This document shows positions 9,085 through 16,879 of a stretch of DNA of 64,000 nucleotides, piece after piece (position 1 is the first letter of the stretch; each line of letters starts with the position of its first letter). The notes beneath the pieces are model-generated. The model did not search any database and was not told the DNA's origin. It saw only the letters and a list, made by a program, of their open reading frames with translations. The translations under genes were made by a program, and so were the position numbers. The DNA is taken from NCBI GenBank assembly GCA_944327225.1, contig CALVGZ010000004.1, positions 1 to 64,000 of the forward strand. The letters are read 5' to 3'. This DNA is from Candidatus Gastranaerophilales bacterium. Its GTDB lineage: Bacteria; Cyanobacteriota; Vampirovibrionia; Gastranaerophilales; Gastranaerophilaceae.

Positions 9085-10183
9085 TTATTTCCTTCTTAAA
9101 TAACTTTCAATGAAACCATCAATTTCACCGCTCATAACATTATCTACATTAGCTGTTTCATAACCTGTTCTGTGGTCTTTTACCATTTTATACGGATGAA
9201 AGACATAAGAGCGGATTTGAGAGCCGAAATTAACATCCATAACTTCGCCTTTTATATCTCCTAGTTTTTTTTCATGTTCTGCCTGTTTAATTGCAAGAAG
9301 TTTTGAAGCCAACATTTGCAAAGCTGTTTCTTTGTTTTGGAGTTGCGAGCGTTGCTGTTGACACTTTACAACAATGCCTGATGGGATATGCTTTATTCTT
9401 ACTGCTGTTTCGACTTTGTTGACATTTTGCCCGCCTGCTCCACCTGATCGCATAGTATCAATTTCAAGATCTTCAGGGCGAAGTTCAATTTGTGTTTCAA
9501 AATTTTCAATGACGGGTGAAACCTCAAGAGAAGCAAAACTTGTTTGTCTTTTGCCGTTAGCGTTAAACGGGGAAATCCTAACTAGTCGATGTACCCCTTT
9601 TTCTGCCTTAGCATAACCATAGGCATAAAGACCAGAAACTTTAATTGATGCAGATTTTATGCCGGCTTCTTCTCCTTCTGATTTGTCAAGAAGCTCGGTA
9701 GCGTACCCTTTTAGTTGTGCCCATCTTAAATACATTCTTAAAAGCATATCTGCCCAATCTTGGGCATCAACACCTCCTGCACCTGCAGTAATGGTTAATA
9801 TTGCGTCTGATTTATCATATTCGCCATTTAACATATTTTCTAAATCAAACTTATCAAATTCTTTTTCAAGCTCTTTTAAATTTTCTAAACTTTCTTCTAT
9901 TAGGCTTTTGTCATTTAATTCAAGTGCAACACAAGAATCATCCAAAATGTTTTTCCAAAAAGAAATTTTATCCAGTTTCGTTTTTATATCTTTTTGTTCT
10001 TTAAGAAGATTTGAGGCTTCTTTTTGATTTTGCCAGATGTTTTCATCTTTTAATTCGGATGTGATTTTATTAAGTGAATTTTCAAGCTTTTCTTTGTCAA
10101 AGACACCTTTCTATCGAATAATATCTTTTTTGAAGAACGCTGATTTTTTGTTTTATTTCATCTTGAATAATATTGTCGACCAT
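9085..10183 (-). CDS. prfB: Peptide chain release factor 2, made by programmed +1 frameshift
   Basis: RF2 recognises UGA and UAA stop codons. The gene is two overlapping frames. From ATG at 10183, 28 codons end at an in-frame TGA (10099-10097); a +1 shift on CTT continues from GAC (10098) to the stop at 9085. The joined product is 365 residues, the usual RF2 length, beginning [17 protein letters not shown]. The second part has the peptidyl-hydrolysis motif [10 protein letters not shown] and the region where the SPF anticodon-like tripeptide occurs ([16 protein letters not shown]). RF2 controls its own level because low RF2 lets the ribosome shift. No clear Shine-Dalgarno precedes the ATG, but a TATAGT -10-like element is close upstream. 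Confidence 0.95.
10096..10111 (-). promoter_or_regulatory. RF2 programmed frameshift site
   Basis: On the minus strand the sequence reads GAAAGGTGTCTTTGAC. It holds a Shine-Dalgarno-like AAAGG a few bases before the slippery CTT, then the TGA stop followed by C. This is the arrangement known from other prfB genes (SD-like element, CTT TGA C). Confidence 0.92.
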
Positions 10184-10261
10184 AAATGTATTTTACTATA
10201 AAAATTTACTATATTTTAGATTTTTGATAAAATAGGCATGTATGAAATTATGAGGTTAGAT

Positions 10262-10795
10262 ATGGATTGCACTGTTGAGATTGAAAAGATAAAAACTAAA
10301 ATTAGAGATGTTCCCGATTTTCCAAAAAAAGGAATTTTGTTTCGGGATATAACCACTTTAATTAAAGATAAAGACGCTCTTAGAGCAACAATAGATGTGC
10401 TATATGAAATTTTTAAAGATAAAAAAATTGATTATGTGGCAGGAATTGAATCAAGAGGTTTTATATTTGGCATGCCTTTGGCGTATAAGTTAAATTGCGG
10501 TTTTGTTCCGATAAGAAAGCCAAATAAACTTCCTTGTGAAGTAATTTCCGAGGAGTATGCCCTCGAATATGGAACCGACAGAATTGAAGTTCATAAAGAT
10601 GCCTTTAAAAAAAGCGACAGAGTTTTGATTGTGGATGATCTTCTTGCAACGGGCGGTACTGCCGCAGCTGCGGTGAATTTGGTTTCAAAGTTGGCGGAAG
10701 TTGCAGGAATTGCTTTTGTTATTGAGCTTGAAGAATTAAAAGGAAGAAATAAGCTCCCAAAAGATATTGAAGTTGTATCTTTGGCAAAATATTAA
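10262..10795 (+). CDS. apt: Adenine phosphoribosyltransferase
   Basis: Apt salvages adenine to AMP using PRPP. The protein shows [17 protein letters not shown] at the N-terminus, [17 protein letters not shown] and the PRPP-binding loop [14 protein letters not shown], all standard for Apt. I chose ATG 10262 because GAGG lies 6 bp upstream; in-frame ATGs at 10238 and 10250 would lie within or beside the likely promoter (GATAAAAT at 10226-10233). The product is then 177 residues, close to the usual length. It is a single-gene unit, divergent from prfB and followed by a terminator. Confidence 0.95.
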   Translation: MDCTVEIEKIKTKIRDVPDFPKKGILFRDITTLIKDKDALRATIDVLYEIFKDKKIDYVAGIESRGFIFGMPLAYKLNCGFVPIRKPNKLPCEVISEEYALEYGTDRIEVHKDAFKKSDRVLIVDDLLATGGTAAAAVNLVSKLAEVAGIAFVIELEELKGRNKLPKDIEVVSLAKY

Positions 10796-10818
10796 TGTTT
10801 AAAGATTTATATTTTAAA

Positions 10819-10845
10819 AACTAAATCTTGAGGTTTAGTTTTTTT
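10819..10845 (+). terminator. Intrinsic terminator after apt
   Basis: A 7-bp stem (AACTAAA with TTTAGTT) is followed by a run of at least seven T. Confidence 0.75.
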
Positions 10846-10981
10846 GTTAATTTCCATCTTTTGATTGATGATGTAGCTATTATAAATAGTCTATATTATG
10901 TATGTGGAGGTTTAAATTTATATTTTAAATTTACTTTCAATTTTATGTGATGGTAAGAATAAGTTATAAGGACTTTTGGGG

Positions 10982-11671
10982 ATGACACAAGGCATAGCTT
11001 CAAGCCTTAATTTGGTGCTTGCACGTGTAAATTCAATAGAAAATAATTTTACTGCACTTCAGGGAATATCGGATAAATTAAATTATGATGAAAGTGCCGG
11101 TGTGTCTGGTGTTGAAAATAAAGATTTTAAGACTATTTTAGAAGAAAAAATGAAAAAAAATAGTCCTGAAACGGAAAAGCTTCCGGAAGTAAGCAAAGAA
11201 ACTATTTCGGATATTGTGGAGTCTGATAAAAAAGAGGCAATAAATTTAAAATCAAAAATTGATTTAAAGGCTCAAATGACTGATATTGACGAAATTGTTG
11301 AAACTTTTTCTTCAAAATATAATATAGATGGAGATTTTATAAAAGCTATAATTAAGCAAGAATCAGGTTTTAACCCTAATGCGACAAGCAAAAAGGGTGC
11401 AATGGGTTTAATGCAGTTGATGCCTTCGACAGCAAAAAGTCTTGGAGTTATTGATGCTTATAATCCTTGGGAAAATGTTGAAGGCGGGGTTAAATATTTA
11501 AAAGGTCTTTTGGATAGGTTTAATAATGATGAAAAGCTTGCACTTGCTGCATACAATGCAGGACCGAATGCCGTTAAAAAGTATGGTGGTATACCGCCTT
11601 ATAAAGAAACTCAAAATTATGTAAATTCAATTATGTCGGCGTACGATAAGATAAAAGAGGCTAAATTATGA
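10982..11671 (+). CDS. Lytic transglycosylase, first gene of the flagellar operon
   Basis: A soluble lytic transglycosylase (SLT) domain covers about residues 105-225. The catalytic Glu is in IIKQESGFNPNA, followed by KKGAMGLMQLMPSTA and the C-terminal LALAAYNAGPNAVKKYGG. The N-terminal 100 residues are polar and begin MTQGIASSLNLVLARVNSIE. There is no signal peptide. Its 4-bp overlap with flgF suggests it opens peptidoglycan for rod passage, the job done by the C-terminal domain of FlgJ in enterobacteria; the FlgJ encoded in this operon lacks that domain. ATG 10982 is better spaced from ATAAGGA than an in-frame TTG at 10976. Confidence 0.88.
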   Translation: MTQGIASSLNLVLARVNSIENNFTALQGISDKLNYDESAGVSGVENKDFKTILEEKMKKNSPETEKLPEVSKETISDIVESDKKEAINLKSKIDLKAQMTDIDEIVETFSSKYNIDGDFIKAIIKQESGFNPNATSKKGAMGLMQLMPSTAKSLGVIDAYNPWENVEGGVKYLKGLLDRFNNDEKLALAAYNAGPNAVKKYGGIPPYKETQNYVNSIMSAYDKIKEAKL

Positions 11672-12528
11672 TTACAAGAGGAATTGGAACAGTTGCAAAA
11701 GGTATGCAGGCATTGATTGATTTTGAAGACGTCACTGCTCATAATCTTGCAAACGTAACCACGACAGGTTTTAAGAGAACAAATATAACTTTTCAAGATG
11801 TCATGCAATCGCAGGTTCAAGCTAAAAATGCTCAGGGAAATTATAAAAATGTAGGTTCCTTGAGTTTGGGAGCGAGGACAGATAGAACTTATATCGATTT
11901 TTCTCAAGGTGGTTTACAAGAAACCGGCTATAAGCTTGATGTTGCGTTTCAGGGAGATGGTTTTTTCAAAATAAGACATCAGGATATTCCTGATAATGTT
12001 CCTTATGATGAAAATCATTATTATTATCAAAGAGTGGGAAATTTTGCACTTACGACCGATAATTATTTGGTAAATAAAGATGGTGATTATGTTATGGATG
12101 TTAATGATCGCAGAATTAGAATAACAAGAGATCCTGAAACGAATGATTTAAATGAAATGAACAGACTCGATCTTTCACAAGATTTGTTAATAGGTGAAAA
12201 CGGGCAGATTGAATTGCTTAATCATAATTATAGGGCTTTTCTTCAAAAAATTCAGGTTGTAGATTTTGCCGATAAAACAAAAATTTCAGGAATAGGTGAA
12301 GGGAAGTATCTTCCAATATATGGGCAGGACCCCGGAAGGTATGTTAAAAACGATGGTACATACAGTTTGCAGCAAGGAATGCTTGAGATGTCTAATGCTA
12401 ATACTATTGTTGAAATGTTAAATTCAATTAATGTTTCAAGAGGGTATGAATCTATGAGTACTATTTTAAAGCAAGAAAGTGAATCTTTGCAGCAAGCAAT
12501 CGGGTTAGGTAATATTTCATCAAGGTAA
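11668..12528 (+). CDS. flgF: Flagellar basal-body rod protein, FlgF type
   Basis: A 286-residue member of the FlgE/F/G family. The N-terminal rod domain shows DVTAHNLANVTTTGFKRTNI. The central hook-like domain contains LDVAFQGDGFFKI and an expected glycine-rich turn. The C-terminal domain shows LEMSNANTIVEMLNSINVSRGYES. These proteins assemble into the rod that crosses the periplasm. Being directly before flgG, and less like FlgG than its neighbour is, it is best called FlgF. Confidence 0.87.
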   Translation: MITRGIGTVAKGMQALIDFEDVTAHNLANVTTTGFKRTNITFQDVMQSQVQAKNAQGNYKNVGSLSLGARTDRTYIDFSQGGLQETGYKLDVAFQGDGFFKIRHQDIPDNVPYDENHYYYQRVGNFALTTDNYLVNKDGDYVMDVNDRRIRITRDPETNDLNEMNRLDLSQDLLIGENGQIELLNHNYRAFLQKIQVVDFADKTKISGIGEGKYLPIYGQDPGRYVKNDGTYSLQQGMLEMSNANTIVEMLNSINVSRGYESMSTILKQESESLQQAIGLGNISSR

Positions 12529-12543
12529 AGGAGTTTATATTAA

Positions 12544-13329
12544 ATGTTAAGAGCACTCACAACAGCAGCAACGGGTATGATAGCCCAACAAAATAATTTA
12601 GATGTTATTTCAAATAATATTGCAAATTTATCAACTTATGGATATAAAAAAGTTAGAGCCGAGTTTAAGGATTTATTAAGTCAAATACACAGGACTCCCG
12701 GGGCTCAAATGGGTCAAGGTACATATCAACCGGTTGGTATAGAAGTTGGACTTGGTGTTAAAACTGCTGCTACAACAAGAATTTTTACGACGGGGACGCT
12801 TCAATCTACTGACAGGCAACTTGATATGGCAATAGCTGGAGATGGTTTTTTTCAAATTACTTTAGATGACGGTTCTTTGGCGTATACAAGGGATGGTGCT
12901 TGGCAAATGGATGCAAACGGACAACTGGTAACATCTGACGGTTATCAATTACAACCACCTATAACAATTCCGGTAAATGCTAAAGAAATAACAGTTTCAC
13001 AAGCGGGTATTGTTTCTTGTACAACGGGTACAAATTCTGAGCAAACTCAATTGGGTCAAATTCAACTTGTAAAATTTCAAAACCCCTCGGGTCTTATGGC
13101 GATAGGACATAATTTGTATCGTGAAACTCAAGCATCTGGAACTCCTTTGCAAGGAACTGCGGGGGAAGAAGGCTATGGAACTATTGAACAATGTTTTATA
13201 GAAGGTTCTAATGTGCAAACAGTTGAAGAATTAATAGGTTTGATTAAAACAGAACGTGCCTATGAATCAAATTCAAAAGTAATTACTGCAGGTTCTGATA
13301 TATTGCAACAAACAAACCAGATAGTATAG
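12544..13329 (+). CDS. flgG: Flagellar distal rod protein FlgG
   Basis: The 261-residue length and sequence are canonical for FlgG: MLRALTTAATGMIAQQNNLD, VISNNIANLSTYGYKKVRAEF, LDMAIAGDGFFQI, GTIEQCFIEGSNVQTVEEL and IKTERAYESNSKVI. FlgG builds the distal rod that passes through the P and L rings. It starts 15 bp after flgF with an AAAGGAG site, and flgA follows at once. Confidence 0.97.
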   Translation: MLRALTTAATGMIAQQNNLDVISNNIANLSTYGYKKVRAEFKDLLSQIHRTPGAQMGQGTYQPVGIEVGLGVKTAATTRIFTTGTLQSTDRQLDMAIAGDGFFQITLDDGSLAYTRDGAWQMDANGQLVTSDGYQLQPPITIPVNAKEITVSQAGIVSCTTGTNSEQTQLGQIQLVKFQNPSGLMAIGHNLYRETQASGTPLQGTAGEEGYGTIEQCFIEGSNVQTVEELIGLIKTERAYESNSKVITAGSDILQQTNQIV

Positions 13330-13339
13330 GGTGAAAGAT

Positions 13340-14062
13340 ATGAAAAAGGCAGCTAAAAATTTAATATTTTCATTGTGTCTTGTTTTATTCGGACAGGCTG
13401 CTTTTTGTTATACTTTAACAAATGAAGAATTAGTAAAAATAATAAATCGAAACGTTACAAATGAAATAAAAAAATCTGTAATAAAATACTCTAATGATTA
13501 TAAGATTAGTATTTCGGGTATTCCAAAAGAGATAGTTCAAACAAACGAGAATGTTTGTCCTAAGATTGAAATATTATCTCAAAATTCTAAATTTCAGCCT
13601 AATTTATATAAAAGAGTTGTAATTAAAGATTCAAGAAATAATATCATTAAGGCTTTTCCTATAAATGTTCAAACGCTTATTTACGCTAATGTTTTGGTAG
13701 CTTCAAGTATAATTCCGTATAATAGCGAAATAAGTTCAAAAAATACAACTCTTGAAAGAAGGGAAATCTCGAGATATTTGGGAAAAACTTTGGGTGATAA
13801 TTCAAAAGTCTATGTTTCAACAAGGAATTATCCCAAGGGAAGCATTATTTTGTCGGATGCGATTAAGCAAAAAGCTTTGATTTTAAAGGATTCATGTGTT
13901 GATATAATATTTCTTTCGAATAACGGACTTAAAATAACTCTTCAAGGAAAAGCTTTAAAGGAAGGAGCAATGGGGGATACTATTCTTGTTCGTTCGAACA
14001 AATACAATAAGATTTATAATGCGACAGTAAGTTCTTCAAATGAAGTAACGGTAAGGATATAA
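13340..14062 (+). CDS. flgA: Flagellar P-ring assembly chaperone FlgA
   Basis: FlgA helps FlgI assemble into the P ring in the periplasm. The protein has a signal peptide (MKKAAKNLIFSLCLVLFGQA). The C-terminal SAF-like domain contains VLVASSIIPYNSEISSKN, GKTLGDNSKVYVSTRNYPKG and IVRS-like VLVRSNKYNKIYNATVSS, as expected in FlgA. The ATG at 13340 is preferred over an in-frame GTG at 13331, since GGTGAAAG serves as its ribosome binding site. Its place between flgG and flgH agrees with the call. Confidence 0.88.
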   Translation: MKKAAKNLIFSLCLVLFGQAAFCYTLTNEELVKIINRNVTNEIKKSVIKYSNDYKISISGIPKEIVQTNENVCPKIEILSQNSKFQPNLYKRVVIKDSRNNIIKAFPINVQTLIYANVLVASSIIPYNSEISSKNTTLERREISRYLGKTLGDNSKVYVSTRNYPKGSIILSDAIKQKALILKDSCVDIIFLSNNGLKITLQGKALKEGAMGDTILVRSNKYNKIYNATVSSSNEVTVRI

Positions 14063-14064
14063 GG

Positions 14065-14673
14065 ATGATGAAAAAGTTAGCTTTAACACTGATTATAATT
14101 TCAACTTTAACGGCGGGAGCAGAGAGTCTTTTTTCTTTGAATGCGTCTCAAAATGCTGTAATAGAGCCTAGGGCTTTATATTCTTCAGTCAGAGCAAGGG
14201 GTGTCGGGGATTTGGTTTCAATTGTAATTGATGAAGCTCCTACCATGTCTGATTCAGGTACATATTCAACAACAAAGTCAAGTTCTTTGGCTGAGAATTT
14301 TACAAATGCATTGAATACAATATTTAAAACGAGTTTAAAAGGTGCTTTGGATGGTACTAACGGAACTTTGGATGTTTCAGGCGGCACACAGATGTCAAGA
14401 AGCATGGTTTTAACAGATACAGTTGTAGCACAGGTTGTTCAGGTGTTACCAAACGGTAATCTTCTGGTACAGGGTAAAAAGAGTTTGGTTAATCAAAACG
14501 AAAGAATCGATTTAATTATTTCCGGAATTGTTGATCCTAAATGGATAAATCAATCGGGAGAAATTTTATCAAGTCAGGTTGCAAATCTTCAATTTGCCAT
14601 GAATGGTGCAGGCACAGTTTCTCGTGGTCAAAACGAAGGTATTTTGGATAGAGCGATTAGAACAATATTCTAA
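14065..14673 (+). CDS. flgH: Flagellar L-ring protein FlgH
   Basis: FlgH forms the outer-membrane L ring. Family marks are VRARGVGDLVSIVIDE, TAQVVQVLPNGNLLVQGKK-like VAQVVQVLPNGNLLVQGKK, SGIVDPKWIN and the C-terminal SRGQNEGILDR. The 202-residue length is normal. Most FlgH proteins are lipoproteins; here the signal peptide ends LTAGAES, with Ala where a lipobox cysteine would be, so it may be cleaved by signal peptidase I and not lipidated. Two tandem ATGs (14065, 14068) are possible starts. Confidence 0.93.
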   Translation: MMKKLALTLIIISTLTAGAESLFSLNASQNAVIEPRALYSSVRARGVGDLVSIVIDEAPTMSDSGTYSTTKSSSLAENFTNALNTIFKTSLKGALDGTNGTLDVSGGTQMSRSMVLTDTVVAQVVQVLPNGNLLVQGKKSLVNQNERIDLIISGIVDPKWINQSGEILSSQVANLQFAMNGAGTVSRGQNEGILDRAIRTIF

Positions 14674-14689
14674 AAATAGGATGACGATA

Positions 14690-15808
14690 ATGAAAATTAA
14701 AAAAAGAATGGCTTTTTTACTTTTGGCGGTTATGATGTTTATTGTACCCGTAACTCAGGTTAGTGCTATAACTGAGCAAACTCTAAGAATAAAAGACATA
14801 ACCCATGTTAAAGGCATTAGGGAAAATCAGGTTGTAGGTTACGGACTTGTGGTGGGTCTTCAAAACACGGGTGATAACTCTCGTCATACACAGATGACAA
14901 GTCAGCAAATGCTTCTTGCATTGGGTACTGTTATTGACCAGTCAAATTATATTCAAAAAGGTACAACTGCCGCAGTTATCGTTACTGCTACTATTCCGCC
15001 TTTTGCAAAAGAAGGAGACAAATTGGATGTAACTGTTTCTGCAATGGCGGACGCAAAGAGCTTATCGGGCGGTGTTTTGGTTCAAACTCAATTAAGAGCT
15101 CCAAACGGTGAAATAGTTGCCGTTGCTCAGGGTCCTGTTACAGTCGGTGGTATAAGAGCTTCGCAAGGCGGTGCCAGTGCTTCAAAAGGTGTCACTACAA
15201 CAGGCAGAGTTCCAAACGGTGCAATAGTTGAACGCGATATATTATCGACTATCGGTGATGAAACAACTCTTACTTTACTTTTGGATAAAGCAGATTATAC
15301 TATGGCAAGTAGAATTTCAAAAACAATTTCAACCAGAGTAGCTCCTGCAAGGGCTTTAGACGGCGGTGCGGTTGAAGTTACCATTCCTCAAAGATACAGA
15401 AACGATAGAGTTACTTTTTTATCTTTAATTGAAAATCAAATTGTAGGGGCGGTAAGTGAAAAAGCTAAAGTTGTCGTAAATGAAAGAACAGGAACAATAG
15501 TAATAGGCGGCAATACTAGATTAATGCCCGCTGCTGTTGCTCATGGCGGAATAACCGTTACAATTATGGCAGAAAATAATGTTGTTCAACCAAATGCTTT
15601 TGCCGGCGGTAATACTGCAATTGTTCAAAATGCTCAAATTGAAATAACAGAAAAGCAAGGTTCTTTGATTCAAATGGAAGCTAATTCAAGTTTATCCGAT
15701 CTTGTTAGTGCTTTGAATAATATTGGAGTTACACCTATGGATTTGATTGCAATTTTACAGGCACTTTCATCAGCGGGTAGTTTACAGGCTGAGTTGGAGG
15801 TTATATAG
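14690..15808 (+). CDS. flgI: Flagellar P-ring protein FlgI
   Basis: FlgI makes the periplasmic P ring. After a signal peptide (MKIKKRMAFLLLAVMMFIVP...VSA) come the hallmark sequences RIKDITHVKGIRENQVVGYG, LVVGLQNTGD, AAVIVTATIPPFAKEGDKLDV, LLDKADYTMASRI and TEKQGSLIQME. ATG 14690, 8 bp after AGGA, is preferred over ATG 14681 and over a longer frame that would run into flgH. The product of about 372 residues matches family length. Confidence 0.96.
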   Translation: MKIKKRMAFLLLAVMMFIVPVTQVSAITEQTLRIKDITHVKGIRENQVVGYGLVVGLQNTGDNSRHTQMTSQQMLLALGTVIDQSNYIQKGTTAAVIVTATIPPFAKEGDKLDVTVSAMADAKSLSGGVLVQTQLRAPNGEIVAVAQGPVTVGGIRASQGGASASKGVTTTGRVPNGAIVERDILSTIGDETTLTLLLDKADYTMASRISKTISTRVAPARALDGGAVEVTIPQRYRNDRVTFLSLIENQIVGAVSEKAKVVVNERTGTIVIGGNTRLMPAAVAHGGITVTIMAENNVVQPNAFAGGNTAIVQNAQIEITEKQGSLIQMEANSSLSDLVSALNNIGVTPMDLIAILQALSSAGSLQAELEVI

Positions 15809-16144
15809 ATGAATAATTATGTGGGAAGTATAGGCTCAAGTTACATGCAAAACAGTTCGGATTTAGCTGAAATTGAAAACATAAAACGTGGGGCAAAAAC
15901 TGAAAAAGAACAATTAAAGCAGGTTGCAAAGGAATTTGAATCCATATTTGTAGCAAAAATGCTTAATGAAATGGAAAAAACAGTAGACAGAGAAGGTTCA
16001 TTGTTTCAAGAATCCAAGTACATGGATAATTTAAAATCGTTTATGTATAACGATATAGCACGTACAATTGCAAATGATCCAAAATCAAGTATTGGAATTG
16101 CTAAACAAATGTATGCACAACTGGAAAAAACGGTTAAAGGGTAA
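15809..16144 (+). CDS. flgJ: FlgJ-type rod-binding protein, single domain
   Basis: A 111-residue protein equal to the N-terminal rod-capping domain of FlgJ. It contains KQVAKEFESIFVAKMLNEME and a FMYNDIARTIANDP segment before the helical end. The muramidase domain that enterobacterial FlgJ carries is absent, and the separate transglycosylase at the operon start probably supplies it. It starts one base after the flgI stop. A cytoplasmic to periplasmic rod scaffold role is inferred from the family. Confidence 0.85.
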   Translation: MNNYVGSIGSSYMQNSSDLAEIENIKRGAKTEKEQLKQVAKEFESIFVAKMLNEMEKTVDREGSLFQESKYMDNLKSFMYNDIARTIANDPKSSIGIAKQMYAQLEKTVKG

Positions 16145-16149
16145 AAAAC

Positions 16150-16452
16150 GTGGATATTAATAATAATTCAAATATAAGTTCTTTGGTTTCTTCGTCTATT
16201 TCGAAATTAAATCTTAATACCGCAAATCGTGCTTTTGAAGCTTCAAAAAGTGAGTTTGAAAATAAAGAAGGCTCGGTTGAATCTTTTAAAGAGCAGGATA
16301 TTGCTTTAATGGATGATAGTAAAATTCAAAATAAAATTGATGTAGACGAAATACGAAAATATGCTGAAATTATGGGGGAAAAATTAACTGTAGATGATAT
16401 AAATTATGGTATAATGTATGGCAGAAGTGTTATTGCCGATTACAGTGCTTAA
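16150..16452 (+). CDS. FlgM-like protein (probable anti-sigma-28 factor)
   Basis: A 100-residue protein with a GTG start preceded by AAAGGG. The N-terminal half is Ser/Asn-rich and looks disordered, and the C-terminal half (VDEIRKYAEIMGEKLTVDD) is helical. Disorder, small size and position between flgJ and flgN match FlgM, which holds sigma-28 inactive until it is exported through the hook. Sequence likeness is weak, so the call rests mainly on context; it could be another operon-specific protein. Confidence 0.5.
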   Translation: MDINNNSNISSLVSSSISKLNLNTANRAFEASKSEFENKEGSVESFKEQDIALMDDSKIQNKIDVDEIRKYAEIMGEKLTVDDINYGIMYGRSVIADYSA

Positions 16453-16465
16453 ATAGGATGATGTT

Positions 16466-16861
16466 ATGATTTATAGTGAAGTTTTTGAGGCTTATAAAGA
16501 ACTGGAAGATAATCTTGTTCAAAAAAAAGAAGCCATAATTAAAAAAGATTTAGAAAAACTTAATAATTTGGATGAAAACTTAATAGTTTTAACAGAAAAA
16601 ATTAACAGATTTGACTTGAAAAATTCGCCAAATGACTTTAGTGAAGCACAAAAGCAGGAATTAAAGGAGTTAGGTGAAAAAATAAAAGTTATTCAAGAAA
16701 ATAACGAAATATTAATAAAACATTCATTAGGTGTTATAAATGGTCTATTATCTGGCATATTAAATATAGCACAATCCGAAATGAGTTCTTATAATTCAAA
16801 AGGGTTAAGTTGTAGCGATGATGAGAGTTTAGATATTTCGTCAATCACGGAAGAAGCATAA
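16466..16861 (+). CDS. flgN: FlgN-like flagellar export chaperone
   Basis: A 131-residue, all-helical, charged protein. It opens EVFEAYKELEDNLVQKKEAI and later has IIKHSLGVI-like ILIKHSLGVINGLL, typical of FlgN proteins, which chaperone the hook-filament junction proteins FlgK and FlgL to the export gate. It lies directly upstream of flgK, the usual place. Sequence conservation in this family is low, so context carries part of the weight. Confidence 0.8.
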   Translation: MIYSEVFEAYKELEDNLVQKKEAIIKKDLEKLNNLDENLIVLTEKINRFDLKNSPNDFSEAQKQELKELGEKIKVIQENNEILIKHSLGVINGLLSGILNIAQSEMSSYNSKGLSCSDDESLDISSITEEA

Positions 16862-16879
16862 TTAAAAGGATTTATTATT

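Noticed and set aside
9085..9945. Truncated or pseudogenised prfB
   Set aside because: The upstream 28 codons, CTT TGA C site and full 365-residue joined length show the normal programmed frameshift.
14603..14689. N-terminal extension of FlgI
   Set aside because: It overlaps the flgH coding end, and the signal peptide begins at ATG 14690.
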